Source: Sulfurospirillaceae bacterium
GTDB taxonomy: Bacteria; Campylobacterota; Campylobacteria; Campylobacterales; Sulfurospirillaceae
Reading direction: 5' to 3'
Assembly: GCA_028705785.1 (NCBI GenBank)
Contig: JAQWCT010000104.1
Span: forward strand, 1 to 8,737
DNA length: 8,737 bases
Made by a program: the position numbers and the translations under genes. Under the pieces are notes generated by a model. It ran no database searches, was not told the DNA's origin, and worked only from the letters and a program-made list of their open reading frames with translations. Of this stretch, positions 5,972 to 8,737 are shown one piece after another. Position 1 is the first letter of the stretch. The number at the start of each line of letters is the position of its first letter.

Positions 5972-6871
5972 TCACTTTTTATGAATAAGATTGGATATAT
6001 CCAAAGTCACCATTGTTCCCTCATTTTTTTTCGAGCGAATACTCATCAGAATTTTAAAATCATCACAATACGCTTTAACAATGCTAAGCCCTATCCCATG
6101 CCCATCTTTAGAACTATCCACTTGATAGTAACGGTCAAAGACTAGAAAAAGTTCAGCCTCGCTCATCCCCACGCCATCATCTTTAATAATGAGTAGATTT
6201 TCTTTTTGATAGATATGAATATCTGCATTATTGTAGTTATATTTCATTGCATTGCTTAAAAGATTAGAAATGACTTTGGCAAAACCATGTTTGTCTGTAA
6301 AAAGCTCTACGGGTGAAACATCGTGGATAATTTTTACGCCATGTCCTACATCTTCTAACTTTTTAATCACGCTTGTCACGACTTCAAGCAGATTAAATAC
6401 CTCTTTAATCTCTTCCCTAATCTCCCTTTTGATGTAATAATCAACCTCTTTATACAACAAATGCAAGTCATCGCTCGCGAGTGAAATACGGTCTAGCCTT
6501 TTAGCTCTTTTTTCATCCATTTCTTCATTTTGAAGCATTTGTAGATTTGCTTTGATAACCGAAAGGGGAATATTGAGTTCGTGGAGCGTGTCTTTGAGCA
6601 AAATATCTAAGAGTCTGTTGGTTTTAAAGAGAGGAGATAACGCATATAAAGAGATAAAGTAACCAAAAACTACCGAACAGGCTACAAACAAAGCAACTAG
6701 CCACCATTTTGAATTTTCATCACCTAAAAGTTCCCACATCGTCACACACAAAAGAAGAAGAACACACAAAGACAGGGAGAAGGCAGCAATGGCACGGATA
6801 AAAAAAACTTTGTCTTTAGTTCTCAAAACGATATCCAATGCTACGAATATTGGTGATAGCCTCTTTTCCAA
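5972..6871 (-). CDS. Membrane sensor histidine kinase with minimal periplasmic loop
   Basis: This is the sensor partner of the upstream response regulator, up to 299 residues. Two membrane helices (about 27-49 and 57-79) are joined by only about seven residues (GDENSKW), so there is no periplasmic sensing domain. The dimerisation domain holds phospho-accepting H97 in LHELNIPLSVIKANLQML. The ATP-binding domain is complete: N-box NLLSNAMKYN (203-212), G1 DDGVG (231-235), F-box LVFDRYY (243-249) and G2 GHGIG (257-261). The residue four after the histidine is I101 instead of the usual Thr/Asn. The start is uncertain. A TTG at 6871 gives a 56-bp overlap with the regulator gene. A TTG at 6826 gives an 11-bp overlap and a 284-residue protein beginning MRTKDKVFFIR just before the first helix, and looks equally good or better. 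Neither has a strong ribosome site, which suggests translational coupling. Confidence 0.9.
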   Translation of the reverse strand: MEKRLSPIFVALDIVLRTKDKVFFIRAIAAFSLSLCVLLLLCVTMWELLGDENSKWWLVALFVACSVVFGYFISLYALSPLFKTNRLLDILLKDTLHELNIPLSVIKANLQMLQNEEMDEKRAKRLDRISLASDDLHLLYKEVDYYIKREIREEIKEVFNLLEVVTSVIKKLEDVGHGVKIIHDVSPVELFTDKHGFAKVISNLLSNAMKYNYNNADIHIYQKENLLIIKDDGVGMSEAELFLVFDRYYQVDSSKDGHGIGLSIVKAYCDDFKILMSIRSKKNEGTMVTLDISNLIHKK

Positions 6872-7481
6872 AAATCTTTTTCAAATTGTTAATATAAACA
6901 CGAATAGAGCCTTCATTTATCTCTTCGCTACTACTCCACAATGAAGATTTTATCATCTCTTTAGTCACCACTTTGCCTCTATCTTGAATTAAAATATGCA
7001 AAAGCTCAAAATCTTTGAGATTGAGTGGAATTTCTTCTTCCCTAAAGTACAATCGCTTCCGCAAGATATCAAGCTGATGGTCGTCATCAATCTGCAAAAT
7101 ATCATTTACAACGCCTTTACTCCGACCTAAAACAGCTTTGATACGCAAGATAAGTTCATCCAAATCAAACGGCTTTTTAATATAATCATCGCCCCCAATC
7201 AAAAACCCTTTTTCTAAACTCTCTTTGTCGTTGAGGGAGGTCACAAAAATGGCTGGCGTTCTATCATTCACCTCTCTTAACTCTTTCAAAAAATCAAACC
7301 CATTCAAATCAGGCACTTTGACATCTAAAAGATATAAGTCAAACTTTGATTCGTAACATCTTTTTAAAGCTTCTTTGCCACTACTGACGGGTGTACATGT
7401 AAAACCATTTTCAGACAAAAAATCTTCTAGCGTACATAGTAAAAGTTCATTGTCTTCTAAAATCAAAATATTATAAGACAT
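6816..7481 (-). CDS. OmpR/PhoB-family response regulator
   Basis: This is a DNA-binding transcription regulator paired with the kinase just downstream, 221 residues. The receiver domain (1-120) is intact: acidic pair E9-D10, phospho-accepting D53 in LYLLDVKVPDLNG, T81 in IFVTS, Y100 and K103 in DDYIKKPF. A winged-helix domain (about 128-221) has the typical LNLKDFELLHILIQ, GKVVTKEMIKSSLW, EGSIRVYINNLKKIFG and NIRSIGYRF blocks of the OmpR family. The ATG at 7481 overlaps the end of pyrC by 11 bp, with GGAG eight bases upstream inside pyrC, a strong sign of a single transcript. Its target promoters are not identifiable here; autoregulation through the pyrC promoter is possible but no repeated binding site is evident. 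Confidence 0.94.
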   Translation of the reverse strand: MSYNILILEDNELLLCTLEDFLSENGFTCTPVSSGKEALKRCYESKFDLYLLDVKVPDLNGFDFLKELREVNDRTPAIFVTSLNDKESLEKGFLIGGDDYIKKPFDLDELILRIKAVLGRSKGVVNDILQIDDDHQLDILRKRLYFREEEIPLNLKDFELLHILIQDRGKVVTKEMIKSSLWSSSEEINEGSIRVYINNLKKIFGKEAITNIRSIGYRFEN

Positions 7482-8478
7482 TTTTGAGACTCCAAGCTAA
7501 GCTTTCGTTTGCAAACATAGGGACAACATCACCGTACGCGTTAGGAACCAATGATGGAACTTTTTCTAAAATAACCTCTTTAAAAGGAGGTTTGTAATTA
7601 TAAATCTTCTGAGCATTATCACTCACAAACGCTTGCAGTGAAGCTAACGCGTGATGTTTGTCGAAAAGTTCTGTGAGTGCTTGCAAAGCAATTGGTGCAG
7701 TAAAAACACCTGCCGCACAACCACAACACTCTTTTTTAGAGATAGGATGCGGTGCTGAGTCACTGCCAAACATCACTTTAGGATGAGCGTTTAGGCTTAC
7801 ATGTAAGAGTGCTTGTCTATCTTCTTCTCTTTTGGCGATTGGCTTACAAAAAAGATGGGGTTTGAGCATCCCACCTGCGACATCATCAAGCGTAATTAAA
7901 AGATGATGCAGGGTAATCGTGGCGTAAAGATTGTCATACTTGTCTAAAAGAGCAACGCTCTCTTTCGTGGTGATGTGTTCCATGACGATTTTGAGGCGTG
8001 GAAAAGACGAAGCAAAACTCTCATAGATGCTTCCAAACTCTTTTTCCCTATCCATCACAAAACCATTGGTTTCACCATGTACACATAGTATTAGCCCCAA
8101 ATCACTCATGGCTTCTAAAACAGGGCGAAGTACTTCGATGTCCATGCTTGCTACACCACCCTCAGAATTAGTTGTAATGCCAGAGGGATAAAGCTTTAAT
8201 GCCTTTACATGTAAAGAGGCTTCTTCTAAAAATGAACGCGTATAGTCACTGCGAAAAAAAAGTGTCATCAAAGGTTCAAAAACATCATTTCCACTGGCTT
8301 CTACAATACGCTTTTTATACGCCAAAAGCGCTTCAATCGTCGTGATGGGAGGAACGACATTTGGCATCACTAAACCCGCAGAAAATGAATGCGCACTTAG
8401 GGGAGCTACCACTTTGAGCATTGCTTCGTCACGCAAGTGTAAATGCATATCCAAAGGAGACAAAAGTGAGTGTGTCAT
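7471..8478 (-). CDS. pyrC: Dihydroorotase (class II, PyrC)
   Basis: A zinc enzyme of the cytoplasm that interconverts N-carbamoyl-L-aspartate and dihydroorotate, the third step of pyrimidine synthesis. The 335 residues fit the length of E. coli-type PyrC (about 340-350). All metal-site residues can be placed: H12 and H14 in DMHLHLRD (10-17), the lysine expected to be carboxylated, K95 in KLYPSGITTNSEGG, H134 in CVHGE, H168 in MEHIT and catalytic D240 in FGSDSAPHP (237-244). VMPNVVPP (37-44) is the usual substrate-side loop. The ATG at 8478 has AAAAGG eight bases upstream. It heads the run that continues into the response regulator gene, which begins before pyrC ends. Pairing a pyrimidine gene with a sensor-regulator pair is unusual and may simply reflect a shared promoter. 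Confidence 0.94.
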   Translation of the reverse strand: MTHSLLSPLDMHLHLRDEAMLKVVAPLSAHSFSAGLVMPNVVPPITTIEALLAYKKRIVEASGNDVFEPLMTLFFRSDYTRSFLEEASLHVKALKLYPSGITTNSEGGVASMDIEVLRPVLEAMSDLGLILCVHGETNGFVMDREKEFGSIYESFASSFPRLKIVMEHITTKESVALLDKYDNLYATITLHHLLITLDDVAGGMLKPHLFCKPIAKREEDRQALLHVSLNAHPKVMFGSDSAPHPISKKECCGCAAGVFTAPIALQALTELFDKHHALASLQAFVSDNAQKIYNYKPPFKEVILEKVPSLVPNAYGDVVPMFANESLAWSLKNVL

Positions 8479-8500
8479 TTAAAAAACCTTTTTTGATTTA

Positions 8501-8506
8501 ATTATA
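8501..8506 (-). promoter_or_regulatory. Probable -10 box of the pyrC-regulator-kinase-PilZ run
   Basis: A perfect TATAAT on the - strand, 22 bases upstream of the pyrC ATG, giving a leader of about 15 bases that includes AAAAGG. There is no clear -35 box and no leader long enough for an attenuator of the kind that controls pyrimidine genes elsewhere. Confidence 0.5.
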
Positions 8507-8509
8507 CGA

Positions 8510-8515
8510 TAAAAT
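8510..8515 (+). promoter_or_regulatory. Possible -10 box of the aldo/keto reductase gene
   Basis: TAAAAT, one mismatch from consensus, lies 30 bases before the reductase ATG and almost back-to-back with the pyrC -10 box. The whole divergent space is only 67 bp, so the two promoters probably overlap. Weak call from consensus and position. Confidence 0.35.
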
Positions 8516-8545
8516 AGCATAAGCAAACACAAAAAAGGCAAAATT

Positions 8546-8737
8546 ATGGAATATCGATACATTGGAAAAAGTGGTCTAAGGGTTACGCCTATCTGTATGG
8601 GAACGATGAGTTTTGGCAGTTGGAGCGATAAAGAGGAGTCTTTTCGGATTTTAGATATGGCGTATGAGAGGGGCATCAACTTTTTTGATACCGCTGAAAT
8701 CTATCCCATTCCCCCAAAAGCTGAAGATCGGAAGAGC
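8546..8737 (+). CDS. Aldo/keto reductase (Tas-like), N-terminal fragment cut by the contig end
   Basis: Only about 60 codons are present, starting MEYRYIGKSGLRVTPICMGT. Family members use NADPH to reduce aldehydes and ketones in the cytoplasm and are usually 310-350 residues long. The visible part covers the first beta strands: GLRVTPICMGTMSFGSW, then MAYERGINFFDTAEIYPIPPKAE, which contains the catalytic Asp and Tyr of the family (D and Y of FDTAEIYP). The 'AEIYPIPP' form is like the Tas subgroup. AAAAGG (8533-8538) lies seven bases before the ATG. The final residues DRKS are encoded by adapter-like bases (8725-8737) and should be discarded; true coding sequence probably ends near 8724. The physiological substrate is unknown. 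The gene diverges from pyrC. Confidence 0.88.
   Translation, partial: MEYRYIGKSGLRVTPICMGTMSFGSWSDKEESFRILDMAYERGINFFDTAEIYPIPPKAEDRKS
8725..8737 (+). other. Illumina adapter remnant at the contig end
   Basis: AGATCGGAAGAGC, the last 13 bases, is an exact match to the common start of Illumina TruSeq adapters. It sits flush with the end of the sequence and inside an interrupted gene. The protein stops resembling the aldo/keto reductase family at the same point. This is untrimmed library adapter, not genome sequence. Confidence 0.93.

Noticed and set aside
8479..8679. Open frame of 66 codons on the - strand upstream of pyrC
   Set aside because: It covers the divergent promoters and the start of the aldo/keto reductase on the other strand, where the reductase motifs are unmistakable.
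1..8737. Mobile element, prophage, CRISPR array or defence system
   Set aside because: There is no transposase, integrase, repeat array, target-site duplication or tRNA. All genes are ordinary chromosomal families with similar base composition.

Overview
The window reads as a complete 8.7 kb draft-assembly contig from an AT-rich member of the Campylobacterota (Epsilonproteobacteria). Sulfurospirillum or a close relative is my best guess. This rests on protein style (a c553-type monohaem cytochrome, a YcgR-like PilZ protein of the kind common in this phylum, a PEB1/GlnH-type amino-acid transporter), on AAAGG-type ribosome sites, and on extended -10 (TGnTATAAT-like) promoters without clear -35 boxes. 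The genus is inference. Both ends cut genes, and the last 13 bases (8725-8737) are an exact match to the start of the Illumina TruSeq adapter, so the right end is a sequencing or assembly artefact.

Layout. (1) 1-413, +: C-terminal half of a metal (zinc/manganese type) ABC permease. Its 3' end overlaps, convergently, a DMT/EamA-family exporter on the - strand (391-1305). (2) 1306-1466: a divergent promoter region. (3) 1467-2141, +: a secreted monohaem cytochrome c followed by a small secreted three-cysteine protein with no haem motif. (4) 2238-4770, +: a three-gene polar amino-acid ABC importer (ATPase, periplasmic binding protein, permease), closed by a 12-bp hairpin that contains the permease stop codon. 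(5) 8478 down to 4791, -: a tightly packed run of pyrC (dihydroorotase), an OmpR-type response regulator, a histidine kinase and a PilZ-domain c-di-GMP receptor, with overlaps of 11 bp and at least 11 bp and then a 26-bp gap. (6) 8546 to the right end, +: the first ~60 codons of an aldo/keto reductase, divergent from pyrC.

How the genes may work together. The importer is self-contained apart from a second permease, which it may not need because this type can form homodimers. The cytochrome pair suggests a periplasmic electron carrier with a co-expressed partner. The - strand run ties a housekeeping pyrimidine gene to a sensor-regulator pair and a c-di-GMP effector. The kinase has almost no periplasmic domain and an unusual phosphorylation motif (HELNIPL), which makes this run the most interesting part of the window. 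There are no RNA genes, CRISPR arrays, insertion sequences or phage genes. No gap exceeds about 160 bp. I see no wholly new system; the notable items are unusual variants of known families.
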